Shown: positions 24,936 to 33,227 of the stretch, piece after piece | How positions within the stretch are numbered: position 1 is the first letter of the stretch | How the letters are laid out: every line of letters starts with the position of its first letter | Source of the DNA: a bacterium | GTDB lineage: Bacteria > Fibrobacterota > Fibrobacteria > UBA11236 | Assembly: GCA_900299345.1 (NCBI GenBank) | Contig: OMJM01000063.1 | Coordinates: forward strand, 1-41,064 | Direction of reading: 5' to 3' | DNA: 41,064 nt | Notes under the pieces: generated by a model | What the model was told of the DNA's origin: nothing | Seen by the model: only the letters and a program-made list of their open reading frames with translations | Databases searched by the model: none | Position numbers and translations under genes: made by a program

Positions 24936-26738
24936 ATGTCACGGATTCATTCTCGATACATGATCGGCATTTTGGCCCTTATCGGCGGGCTGACATGTAT
25001 CCCCTCCCGCGCGGATATTATGAGCGAAGACGGGGGGGCGGGTGTGTTCCGGCTTCAGTCGGCCAAGCTTCCGGAGGAAACCGTCATTGGCGTCGGACTT
25101 TACAGCCGCCTGTTGAATCTCAACACCAGTTTTGATCCGTTCAATAGCCTGATCCAGAACGATCAACTTGTCACCCGGCAAGGAACACCGCTTGTGGAGC
25201 CCACCAAGCTATTGGCCTTGAGCCATGTGCTGGCGGCCAGCGTGTCCACCAACCGTTTCATCGAGGCCCACGTCGCGTTGCCGTTGTACACCCAATATCT
25301 GAATTACAAGGTGGGGCACACCAATTCGCCCGCGAGCATCGGTGATGTCAGGCTCGGGCTGAAACTGGCCATGCCCATGGATGAAAAGAAGTTCCCTATT
25401 GCATTCGCATTGCTGGCCGGCGGGAGCGCGCCCACGGCTGAACTGGGAACCGCTCCTATTCCCACTCGTCTTGAATATTTCACGGCAAATCCCACGGTGG
25501 AAGCGGGTAAGTCGCACGCCACCGGCACTCACCGCGACGACTGGCACCTCGGTGTGGCCGCCACGGTGGATTTCCAGAATAGTTTGGACATACCGCTGGA
25601 ATGGCACTTCAACGTCGGTGCGCGCAAGACCAGCGGGCTCAAGGACGATAAGGATTTCTACGACATCATCACAGCCGGGACAGGCTTCGAAGGCAAGTTC
25701 AACAAGTATGTGTCCCTCGTGGGCGAATACTGGCATGAAAACCACATGGAAGAGCGGACCGGAAATCCCCGCGTCGACGACATTTCGCTGGGTCTAGTGT
25801 TTAATACCCCCGTCGGCCTTTCTTTTCTGGTGGGCGGCTCTATCGGCCTCAAGAACGACGAGGCGGATTCCGTGCACTACTACGATCAAAAAGGCAAGCA
25901 TCAGTATGACATGAACGTCCGCAGTTCGGCGGATGCACAAGTCATCGCGGCCGTCACCTATGCCTATCACTTCAAGCCCGGAGATGCAGATCGCGATGGC
26001 ATCCTGGACAAGCTCGACAAGTGCCCGAATCAATCCGAGGACAAGGATGGATTTGAGGATGACGACGGTTGCCCGGATCCCGACAACGACAAGGATGGCA
26101 TTCCTGATCGCATCGACAACTGCCCCAATGAAGCTGAGGACGTGGACGGCTTTGAGGATCTCGACGGGTGCCCGGATCCCGACAACGATCAGGACGGTGT
26201 GGCGGATGCCATGGACAAGTGCCCGGATGAAGCACAGGGTCTGAACGGCAAGGACGGCTGCGCGTCGCATGACGGCGATGGCGATGGCATTCCGGACGAT
26301 CTAGACAAGTGCCCGAACCAGCCCGAGGCCTTCAACGGCTATCAGGATGACGACGGTTGCCCCGATTCTCCGCCGCAACAGCAGCTGGCAGTGGAGCAGA
26401 AGACCTTGATCCTCAAGGGCGTGGCTTTCGAAACCGGCAAGGCCGTGCTGACCGCGGATTCCTACGCGGCGCTGGACGATATCGCACGCCAGTTGTCCAC
26501 GGCCAAGGACGTGGTGCTCGAGGTTTCGGGTCACACGGATGATCGCGGCGCCGCCGAATTGAACATGAAGCTGTCGAAGGCCCGCGCGCAGTCGGTGGCC
26601 AACTACCTGATGAAGGCCGGGGTCGCCCCGAGCCGCCTGCAGGTGGTCGGTTACGGTTCGACGAAGCCGATTGCGTCGAACAAGACGGCGGAAGGCCGGT
26701 CGCAGAACCGCCGCGTTGAGTTCAACCGTCTGAAATAA
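24936..26738 (+). CDS. OmpA-family protein with thrombospondin type 3 repeats
   Basis: This 600-residue outer-membrane protein has a signal peptide (residues 1 to about 27, ending SRA-D) and a long beta-rich region (about 35-345, likely a barrel). Tandem calcium-binding TSP3 repeats cover about 349-485 (units such as DGIPDRIDNCPNEAEDVDG spaced by 33 residues). The C-terminal OmpA peptidoglycan-binding domain covers about 490-600 (FETGKAVLTADSYAALDDIA, VSGHTDDRGAAELN, LSKARAQSVANYL, GRSQNRRVEF). It anchors the outer membrane to the wall, with the stiff Ca-binding stalk as spacer. I chose the ATG at 24936 because AAGGA lies upstream and the signal peptide then fits. The repeats also show at DNA level with a 99-base period. 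Confidence 0.92.
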   Translation: MSRIHSRYMIGILALIGGLTCIPSRADIMSEDGGAGVFRLQSAKLPEETVIGVGLYSRLLNLNTSFDPFNSLIQNDQLVTRQGTPLVEPTKLLALSHVLAASVSTNRFIEAHVALPLYTQYLNYKVGHTNSPASIGDVRLGLKLAMPMDEKKFPIAFALLAGGSAPTAELGTAPIPTRLEYFTANPTVEAGKSHATGTHRDDWHLGVAATVDFQNSLDIPLEWHFNVGARKTSGLKDDKDFYDIITAGTGFEGKFNKYVSLVGEYWHENHMEERTGNPRVDDISLGLVFNTPVGLSFLVGGSIGLKNDEADSVHYYDQKGKHQYDMNVRSSADAQVIAAVTYAYHFKPGDADRDGILDKLDKCPNQSEDKDGFEDDDGCPDPDNDKDGIPDRIDNCPNEAEDVDGFEDLDGCPDPDNDQDGVADAMDKCPDEAQGLNGKDGCASHDGDGDGIPDDLDKCPNQPEAFNGYQDDDGCPDSPPQQQLAVEQKTLILKGVAFETGKAVLTADSYAALDDIARQLSTAKDVVLEVSGHTDDRGAAELNMKLSKARAQSVANYLMKAGVAPSRLQVVGYGSTKPIASNKTAEGRSQNRRVEFNRLK

Positions 26739-26791
26739 TCATGCACTCGTAGGGACGGATGGCGTCCGTCTCGCGAAGCACAGACAATGAA

Positions 26792-26817
26792 GCCCTGCCG
26801 AAAGGCGGGGCTTTTTT
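26792..26817 (+). terminator. Intrinsic terminator after the OmpA-TSP3 gene
   Basis: GCCCTGCC (26792-26799) pairs with GGCGGGGC (26804-26811) around a GAAA loop and is followed by six T (26812-26817). A smaller hairpin GACGGA/TCCGTC (26754-26770), preceded by GTAGG, lies between the stop codon and this terminator. Confidence 0.92.
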
Positions 26818-26846
26818 GTTAGGGTTATGATGAAATTGGAGTTGTT

Positions 26847-27458
26847 ATGAAGAAAACAATCGCCATTCTTGCTGCTCTCTTAATCTGGGCCTGCAACCAA
26901 ACCAGCACCAACATTCCCGATGAACCGGGATCGGGAGACAAAGGGACGTTCGTGTATTCCGGGAAGATTGGAAATCAAAACACGGTTCATACGTTGGACA
27001 CGATGTCTATCCGTCCCAAAGCCTTGAATGCCACGAAATATTGTTTTGATTTCTATTCGCAACACGGGGCAGATACGACGACAATTTATACCGTCACCTA
27101 TACGTCATCAACATTTAAGCCTGTTGAACCGTACTGCGGGGGGACTTTTTCCACTTCGAGTCCGGTGACAGAATTCAAGTCCATGTTGAACAGCGGTCCG
27201 ATTACGTTGAACTACAAGATGACCGCGATCATCGTAGACACCATCGCGGTTCATTACAAGTTCTTTTATGTGCCGACACCAACTCTCGCGGCAACTTCCA
27301 CGGTGAATTCCCAATGTCAGGGCGCTAGCGATACCACACAATGGTTCCCGGATTCGGTCTTCTCCGCCATTCCCGATTCCGGCATCGTAAAGCTTTACCC
27401 ATTCTCCAAGGGCTGTCAGTTTGGTGGTGGGTATCGGGTGACCGTGGTGAATCCATGA
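26847..27458 (+). CDS. Putative lipoprotein of unknown function
   Basis: This 203-residue exported protein has a lipoprotein-type signal: residues 1-15 MKKTIAILAALLIWA followed by C16, with W-A in front of the cysteine as an acceptable lipobox. The mature part is Thr/Ser-rich and beta-like, with cysteines at about 67, 97, 155 and 188 that could form two disulfides. I recognise no domain. It follows the OmpA terminator by 29 bases and is probably a separate unit. Its base composition is somewhat more AT-rich than the neighbours. Confidence 0.65.
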   Translation: MKKTIAILAALLIWACNQTSTNIPDEPGSGDKGTFVYSGKIGNQNTVHTLDTMSIRPKALNATKYCFDFYSQHGADTTTIYTVTYTSSTFKPVEPYCGGTFSTSSPVTEFKSMLNSGPITLNYKMTAIIVDTIAVHYKFFYVPTPTLAATSTVNSQCQGASDTTQWFPDSVFSAIPDSGIVKLYPFSKGCQFGGGYRVTVVNP

Positions 27459-27498
27459 GGGAATAAATCAACGGATTATAACCACCACGCTGATTTCG

Positions 27499-27975
27499 TT
27501 ATACTGCTGGGGTGCTTTCGAATTTCGTATCCACAACCTTCCGTAAATTCCTCTCAACCACCGTCGCGACAGCGGCGACAACGATGGAACCGAAGGTGAT
27601 GAGGATACCCATAAAAACCCCGCCTGCGCGATCATCACTGTCATACGACATGATGAATATTTCTCCCACCACAACAAAACCAATGACGGAGATCGCGCAA
27701 TATCTGATGATCCGCAAAGCCTTCACGGCTTCCGGTGAGCGCAGCTTGTCGTGTCCGGCATATCTCAAAACTTTGAATGCCTGATAGAGCCCTGCAAAGA
27801 ACGGGATGGAAGCGATATAGGCATACGCCAGAAATGGATCCTTGAAATAGATCTCGAACACCGAGGCGTGGATATTTCTGCCTTCAACGTGAGGTTCCCA
27901 AAGCAAAAAGGCAAGAGCGCCGATGCCCAGAGCCACAACTACTGTCTGAAGAAATACCGCCGAGGTTTTTTTCAT
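27499..27975 (-). CDS. DUF2975 family membrane protein
   Basis: This 158-residue inner-membrane protein has four predicted membrane segments (about 7-27, 46-66, 92-112 and 120-142). The pattern DPFLAYAYIASIPFFAGLYQAF, YAGHDKLRSPEAVKALRIIR and VVERNLR fits DUF2975, a small family of bacterial four-helix proteins. The function is unknown. It starts 5 bases after the stop of the large barrel gene and is probably cotranscribed with it. Confidence 0.75.
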   Translation of the reverse strand: MKKTSAVFLQTVVVALGIGALAFLLWEPHVEGRNIHASVFEIYFKDPFLAYAYIASIPFFAGLYQAFKVLRYAGHDKLRSPEAVKALRIIRYCAISVIGFVVVGEIFIMSYDSDDRAGGVFMGILITFGSIVVAAVATVVERNLRKVVDTKFESTPAV

Positions 27976-27980
27976 TACGG

Positions 27981-30035
27981 CTAGTTAAACAATCTCCAAT
28001 CAATTCCAAATCTGAAATTGACCCCCGGAGGATGAACGCCGGCCTCGGTGGCATAACGATCATGCCACAAGTTCATCGCCCGGAAGTAGAGCATGAAGGT
28101 TTTGATTTCCATCCTCGCCGTAAAATCCAACGCCAGGTATTCGTCCAGCTTGACTGGGCGTGAGGCGCCGTCGAGATCGGCCGCCCAGGCGCTCCGTGCG
28201 GCGAACCATTCCCAATCCCACTGTGTCTGCACGCCCAGCTTGCGGTCGAGCAGCGTCCGCCGCCACAACAGGCGTCCCTTGTAGATGCGGTTCGGCAACA
28301 GGGTGTTCTTCTCCGTAAAACCCAGCCGGGGATCCTTCACCGAATTTCCGATCAGGTAGGTGTGCAGCAGCGAAAGTTCCCAATGTCCCAGACGCAGCAA
28401 CATGGACAGGTGAACCAGATCGCGAAGCTCCTCGTGGTAGTTCACGAGCGCCAGTGCCAGTGAATCCGGCATGCGACCCGTGCGCGGCCCGGTGTCGGGA
28501 CAGAGCGGCTCGCGCTCTGTCGGAAAGCGAGTCGAATCGGTATGTAGGCAGATGTTGTTCTCCGGCAGGATGCGCGGCAGCCAGTTGTCGCCGTAGGCGT
28601 GCCTTTCCCACGAAGCGCCGAGGCCGAAGTCCACGGGCCAATGGGTTTCCCATTCACCACCGGCTTGCAGATGGAGATCCGTGCGGGGCTTCAGATTCAG
28701 ATTCGGATACAGGCCCATCGCTGGTTGCAACCGAAACAGGGTATCGTCACCTGCGCCTTCCTTTTTCCATCCCGCGCCCGCAGTCGCAGAAAAACCGTAG
28801 GGGAGATCAGTCTTCAAATCTCCGTCAGCACCTCCGAGCCATTCCAATTTGTCGCCGGGACGCTGGCGTCGCGTGGCATTTCCTTCGAGTTGCAAACCGA
28901 TCATGTTCCATGTGGGCCGTGAATGGATGGCAAGGGCCTCTGTATTTCCCTTGCCATACTCATGGGAATCCATTTCTGCGTTGGCGTCGAAGGAAAGTTT
29001 TCCGGGAAGCGACAGGGGGGACCACAACGCCTCGATGCGTTCACGGGTGCCGGTGGCGTTTTCCACGTATCGCGCCGCGCTGTCTCCGTGAGGGGCGAGA
29101 TCCCTTTCCCATTCCGAATGCGTGAGTGACAAGCGCATTTGATGAGCAGCTGTGGCGCGCGCCGCCACAGCACCCAGGGTCCAAGCTGAAAACGAGGCGG
29201 GATACAACAGCTGCGCCGAATCACTGGCGTTCCGGTTTCCCGGATTGGTAAGGGAAGAAGTATTGTCGAGCCAGTCGGAGAAGATTTCCACCACCGTGTG
29301 ATTATCCAGCCAGAAGCCGAGGCGTGGCCGTAGTTCCGAAGCGTGCACGGAATGCGACGTGTCGTTGATGACAAGCGCCGAGCTGTCGCGGCGGAGCGGA
29401 GGAATGCCCCAGCCACTCAGATAGGGCTGGTGCACGTTGAACGAGTATTCGTAGAACTTGGATTCGGACTTGTCGCTGTGCATCTGGAACCCGAGGTAGG
29501 CACGCTTGCCCACCATGCGGCGCAGGTTCAAAGTGAATTGGTTCATGTAGAACGCACCGCGGGTCCAGTGCAAAGAAGTGACCGGAGTATCCACCGGCAG
29601 CACGGGCGACCAGACCTCAGTAATTCCTTCTCTCTCGTCGACGCGATCGAATGGAATGAATCCACCCGTTCCGTAGGGTGACAATGACAGCGTGGGTTGG
29701 AAGAACGACTGCACTCCGGCGGGCTCGAACGAAGAAAGCGACAGCGTTCTGGAACGGGTTCCGGGAAATCCGATTTCCTGTCCGGCCCAGCGGGTCGAAT
29801 GCCGCCAGCAATCCACGGCGCTTTCCAAGGGTTCTCGGCACACGGTTTCGGAGGAATCCGCAGGCCACTGGTAGATCACCTTGACCGGAACCTTTTTCGC
29901 CGTGGTGTCTTTTACGCTGGAAGACTTTGTGGTGGAATCCGTGGCTGTCGAGTCGGGCAGGGAAGAGGCGGCGGTTTGTCGGGCACTGATCAGCGCGAAA
30001 ATCAAAAAAACGCCTGCAACTCCAACTCGGAACAT
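27981..30035 (-). CDS. Large predicted outer-membrane beta-barrel, unrecognised
   Basis: This 684-residue exported protein has a signal peptide (residues 1 to about 23) and a Ser/Thr-rich linker with many STTKSSS-like residues. A long stretch of alternating hydrophobic residues and aromatic strand ends follows (GAFYMNQFTLNLRRM, RAYLGFQMHSDKSES, LSLLHTYLIGN). It closes with FRAMNLWHDRYATEAG, PPGVNFRFGIDWRLFN, which resembles the last strands of TonB-dependent receptors. No plug or TonB box was recognised. The region after the linker contains two cysteines (CREPLESAVDCW) that may pair. It may be a receptor-like barrel that lost its plug, or a transport barrel of a FCB-specific family. It diverges from mnmA with a 31-base gap. 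Confidence 0.6.
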   Translation of the reverse strand: MFRVGVAGVFLIFALISARQTAASSLPDSTATDSTTKSSSVKDTTAKKVPVKVIYQWPADSSETVCREPLESAVDCWRHSTRWAGQEIGFPGTRSRTLSLSSFEPAGVQSFFQPTLSLSPYGTGGFIPFDRVDEREGITEVWSPVLPVDTPVTSLHWTRGAFYMNQFTLNLRRMVGKRAYLGFQMHSDKSESKFYEYSFNVHQPYLSGWGIPPLRRDSSALVINDTSHSVHASELRPRLGFWLDNHTVVEIFSDWLDNTSSLTNPGNRNASDSAQLLYPASFSAWTLGAVAARATAAHQMRLSLTHSEWERDLAPHGDSAARYVENATGTRERIEALWSPLSLPGKLSFDANAEMDSHEYGKGNTEALAIHSRPTWNMIGLQLEGNATRRQRPGDKLEWLGGADGDLKTDLPYGFSATAGAGWKKEGAGDDTLFRLQPAMGLYPNLNLKPRTDLHLQAGGEWETHWPVDFGLGASWERHAYGDNWLPRILPENNICLHTDSTRFPTEREPLCPDTGPRTGRMPDSLALALVNYHEELRDLVHLSMLLRLGHWELSLLHTYLIGNSVKDPRLGFTEKNTLLPNRIYKGRLLWRRTLLDRKLGVQTQWDWEWFAARSAWAADLDGASRPVKLDEYLALDFTARMEIKTFMLYFRAMNLWHDRYATEAGVHPPGVNFRFGIDWRLFN

Positions 30036-30066
30036 GCGAGGGCAAGGTAGCTACCTTTACCCCCCG

Positions 30067-31182
30067 ATGTCTCAAGAGCCCAAACCCCAGGACACGCTGA
30101 TCGCGGTTGCCATGAGCGGCGGCGTGGATTCCTCCGTGGCCGCCTTGTTGTTGCAAAGGGCGGGATATCGGGTCGTGGGTTTGACCATGAAGCTGTGGAG
30201 TCCGCCGGTCTCTTCGTGCGCGACGGACGACACCGACAAGACCTGTTGCACCGTGGACTCGGCCATGGACGCCAAGCGCGTCTGCGATCAGCTCGGTATT
30301 CCACATTACACGCTCGACATGCAAAAGGATTTCGAGGATCGGGTCATGGAGCCGTTTTACGACTCCTATCGGCGTGGCGAGACGCCCAATCCCTGCGTGA
30401 ACTGCAACAGCTTTGTGAAGTGGGACGCTTTGTGGCAGCGCGCGCGTGCCATCGGAGCGCAGTATATCGCCACGGGTCACTACGCGGCCGTGGATCGGGA
30501 TGAGCAGGGGTTTGCCTATATCTTGCGCGGCGACGATCCGAAAAAGGATCAGAGCTATTTCCTGTGGGGCATTCCCCCGGAGTCCTTGCGGCAGACGTTG
30601 TTTCCGTTGGGCAATCTTTCCAAGCCTGAAGTGCGCAAGTTGGCGGCTGAAGCCGGATTGCGTACGGCGAACAAGAGCGAAAGTCAGGACATTTGCTTCA
30701 TCCCGCGTGGGAATTACCGTGAGTTTATCGCGGAACGCGCCGGAGATCGAGGTGATGCGATTGAGGTTGGGACGTTGCGTGGCCCGGACGGCGTGGAACT
30801 GGGTGAGCATCGTGGCTTGCCGTATTACACCATTGGACAGCGCAAGGGGTTGGGAGTCGCGACCGGCGAACCGATGTTCGTGCGCAAGCTGGAACCCGAA
30901 ACCAACACCGTGGTGTTGGGTCGCAAGGAAGAGCTCTACTGCACCGCCTTTGTCGCGGATCGCTTCAACGGCTTTGGCCCGGATTGGGAAGATCGCGAGT
31001 GTCTGGTGCAGTATCGCTATCGCTCCCCCGTTAAACCCGCCTTGGTGGAGCGGGATGCTGATGGTCGCGTCCGCATCTCGTTGCGTGAACCGGGCTATTG
31101 TGTTTCGCCCGGCCAGAGCGTCGTGTTCTACGACGGCGATCGCCTGCTCGGCGGCGCGCGCATTCGCGAAATCCTCGATTAA
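30067..31182 (+). CDS. mnmA: tRNA 2-thiouridylase MnmA
   Basis: This 371-residue cytosolic enzyme thiolates U34 of tRNA-Lys, Glu and Gln using a persulfide sulfur donor and ATP. The PP-loop AMSGGVDSSVAALLL is at about residues 15-29. The catalytic cysteines are C110 (TPNPCVNCNSFVKW) and C210 (SQDICFIPRGNY). DDPKKDQSYFLW, RGLPYYTIGQRKGLG and the C-terminal barrel follow. The extra TCCTVDSAMDAKRVCDQLGI near residue 59 is found in many MnmA proteins outside enterobacteria. I chose the ATG at 30067, giving the motif shortly after the start. No good ribosome-binding site is visible. Confidence 0.95.
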   Translation: MSQEPKPQDTLIAVAMSGGVDSSVAALLLQRAGYRVVGLTMKLWSPPVSSCATDDTDKTCCTVDSAMDAKRVCDQLGIPHYTLDMQKDFEDRVMEPFYDSYRRGETPNPCVNCNSFVKWDALWQRARAIGAQYIATGHYAAVDRDEQGFAYILRGDDPKKDQSYFLWGIPPESLRQTLFPLGNLSKPEVRKLAAEAGLRTANKSESQDICFIPRGNYREFIAERAGDRGDAIEVGTLRGPDGVELGEHRGLPYYTIGQRKGLGVATGEPMFVRKLEPETNTVVLGRKEELYCTAFVADRFNGFGPDWEDRECLVQYRYRSPVKPALVERDADGRVRISLREPGYCVSPGQSVVFYDGDRLLGGARIREILD

Positions 31183-31250
31183 TCGCCTTCCGCGTGACAG
31201 CGGTCACGTGTAGAGTTTCCATGGCGGCAGTCGTTGCGTCTTAGCGCGCG

Positions 31251-32288
31251 ATGAGACACTACAACGATTCCCTCCGACTCCTGCCGCTGCTTGCGGTTTC
31301 CATTTCCCTGCTTCACGGCGCCACCACGCCGCTGCGTTTTGAAGGACGGCCACTGGTTGAACGCTTTCCCGACGGCGCACTGGAGTGGAATGCGGTGATT
31401 CCATGTTCTGATCCACTGGCGTTGTCGGGAGCGCGCATCACATTCGCGCTCGATTTCGATCTCGACGGTTCAGCGGAGAACAAAGACTCGGTTGTTCTTT
31501 CCTCGGCGGATTGTGAAAACGAAGAAGCACACCCGCGTAAGACTTTGTTCCCGTCGAATCCCGGAATCATGACGGCGCGGTTGCGGCAGGGGAGTACGGT
31601 TTCAGACAGCCAGACGACTTTCGTGGGCTCCATCGGCAGCGTGTTGTCCATGCGTCGTTTCTGCGCGCGGCCTTCAAATGGTGAACCGGAGTGGATCGAA
31701 ATCCGTAACGCATCTTCTTTGCCAGTGACTCTCACCAAAGTCCGTGTGGAAGGACATGTGCTGCATGGAGCCTTGGATCCCGGCGCCGCCGTGGTGGTGG
31801 GAAAGGATTCCGGTGAGATCAGTGAATGGCAGCCCGGTGCGGAAATCATGTCCACCACTTCATGGTCCTATCTGCGCAACAGCGGCGACACCTTGCGTGT
31901 CAACTGGGACAACAAAGTGGTATTGGACAGTCTCATCTATGGCGCGGCTGCAGAACCGCATGAAGCTTGCGCCAGTTCAGGAAGCGATGAGAATGCCGCT
32001 TCCGCATCCGGATATGCGTTGGAGCTTTCCTCCAAGCATTGGCATTACTCTGCTGAACCATTGGAAATCAGCGTGCAAGCTCCAAGTACCGGAGCTTACG
32101 ATCTCCTCCTTTACGATCTGGATGGTTTTGAAATATGCGCCCCGCTCCGCAACAACATCGGTCCCGTCAAGTTTCAGGTTTCCGTGAACGATTGCCCCAT
32201 GCTGCTGCGCCGTTCCGGTTCCATGTTGTTGCAGTTGAAACCAAAAAGTTCGACACCCGTGCGCAAACTACTGCGCGTGGATCGCTGA
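31251..32288 (+). CDS. Secreted lamin-tail-domain-like protein
   Basis: This 345-residue exported protein has a signal peptide (residues 1-23, ending LHG-A). The centre (about residues 130-235) fits the lamin-tail domain pattern: EPEWIEIRNASSLPVTLTKV, a loop with ALDPGAAVVVGKDSGE, then SWSYLRNSGDTLRV and KVVLDSLIYG. The tail (YDLLLYDLDGFEIC, then SMLLQLKPKSSTPVRKLL) looks like a degenerate Por/FlgD-type C-terminal domain. Bacterial LTD proteins are often surface or nuclease-associated. No nuclease motif is visible here. Its stop lies 11 bases before an outer-membrane barrel gene with a strong ribosome site, so the two are probably made together. Confidence 0.68.
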   Translation: MRHYNDSLRLLPLLAVSISLLHGATTPLRFEGRPLVERFPDGALEWNAVIPCSDPLALSGARITFALDFDLDGSAENKDSVVLSSADCENEEAHPRKTLFPSNPGIMTARLRQGSTVSDSQTTFVGSIGSVLSMRRFCARPSNGEPEWIEIRNASSLPVTLTKVRVEGHVLHGALDPGAAVVVGKDSGEISEWQPGAEIMSTTSWSYLRNSGDTLRVNWDNKVVLDSLIYGAAAEPHEACASSGSDENAASASGYALELSSKHWHYSAEPLEISVQAPSTGAYDLLLYDLDGFEICAPLRNNIGPVKFQVSVNDCPMLLRRSGSMLLQLKPKSSTPVRKLLRVDR

Positions 32289-32299
32289 AGGAGGATGTC

Positions 32300-33103
32300 A
32301 TGTCATTTCGAAACCAACTGTCTACGTGGATGTTTCTGTTGCCGTTCGTCGCCTTCGCTGCATTGCCGCGCATTCCGTTTTCCGGTGCGTTTGGAGCGAC
32401 CGATGGCGCAGGCGCCGTGGTGGGATGGGAACGACAAGGATTGGGCATCAACCCGGCGGCAGGAGATCCGAATACGATGGGGGTTTCCTTTTCCGGTTAC
32501 TCGCCTTTCGGCATCGAGGATATCAAGGTGACGGAAGCTTCGGCATCTTGGGATGCTGCGCATTGGGGAGCCTCGCTGGCGTATCGTGGAATGTTTTCGT
32601 CCGAGGTTGGTTCTGCTTATGCATGGGAGGCGCAAAGCTCGGTCCGGCCGGGCTGGGGAATCGCTGCGGGCCTTTCAGGACAGTATCAGAACGATGAAGA
32701 CGTATCCACATTCGGAGGTGGAGCCGGACTTTTGTGGAGCCGGTTTTCATTTCTGACGTTGGGTGGTAAAGCAGAAATCCTTACCTCAGAACGGGGTGAT
32801 GAGTTCAAATCGGGATGTGGCGGAGATGTCGGTGGAAATTTTGCTGAAGGTTACGGATTGAGATTGAGCGCCGAGGGGTATTACAGTACGCTCGATCCTT
32901 TGGAGCTTCGCTTCGGGGCACTGCTAAGGCTTCACTCGTTGCTTTCAGTTTACAGCGGTTGGACGCCTCAAGCCCAGACGGTGGCGTTGGGAATTCGCTT
33001 CGGCATGGGGAACTGGGAAGGATTCTCAGCATTGCGACGCCATGCGGTTTTGGGAACTACTCCGGTTCAAGGGTTGCGTTGGCGACGAAAAATCGGATCC
33101 TGA
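32300..33103 (+). CDS. PorV/FadL-like outer-membrane barrel, uncertain family
   Basis: This 267-residue exported protein has a signal peptide (about 1-21, ending FAA-L) and a beta-barrel pattern throughout. The segment AVVGWERQGLGINPAAGDP recalls the N-terminal NPAA region of PorV/PorQ/FadL-type barrels. The strands GWGIAAGLSGQYQ, GGAGLLWSRFSFLTLGGKAE and LELRFGALLRLHSLLSV continue it. I chose the ATG at 32300 for its AAGGAGG site. It follows the lamin-tail-domain gene by 11 bases. In type IX secretion PorV-like barrels act with C-terminal-domain cargo, so a secretion or attachment partner role for the upstream protein is possible but unproven. Confidence 0.6.
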   Translation: MSFRNQLSTWMFLLPFVAFAALPRIPFSGAFGATDGAGAVVGWERQGLGINPAAGDPNTMGVSFSGYSPFGIEDIKVTEASASWDAAHWGASLAYRGMFSSEVGSAYAWEAQSSVRPGWGIAAGLSGQYQNDEDVSTFGGGAGLLWSRFSFLTLGGKAEILTSERGDEFKSGCGGDVGGNFAEGYGLRLSAEGYYSTLDPLELRFGALLRLHSLLSVYSGWTPQAQTVALGIRFGMGNWEGFSALRRHAVLGTTPVQGLRWRRKIGS

Positions 33104-33146
33104 TGAAATTGGTTTGAAATAAACAATTGCCTGCTCCAAAAAGATG

Positions 33147-33175
33147 TTGCGCGACTTTGCGGTCGGGCGTATCTT
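33147..33175 (+). promoter_or_regulatory. Promoter of the DUF1761 gene
   Basis: -35 TTGCGC (33147-33152), a 17-base spacer and -10 TATCTT (33170-33175). The gene start lies 52 bases downstream. Confidence 0.45.
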
Positions 33176-33227
33176 GAATCAATTCCGGTCACGGGAAGCT
33201 TCGAAACACCACCCTCAGGAGGTTTCA

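Noticed and set aside
25980-26370. Regularly spaced DNA repeats that could suggest a CRISPR array
   Set aside because: The 99-base repeats are in frame and encode thrombospondin type 3 calcium-binding units within the OmpA-family protein; there are no spacers.
31193-31208. CGTGAC/GTCACG hairpin after mnmA
   Set aside because: Six-base stem without a T-tract; too weak to call a terminator or operator.
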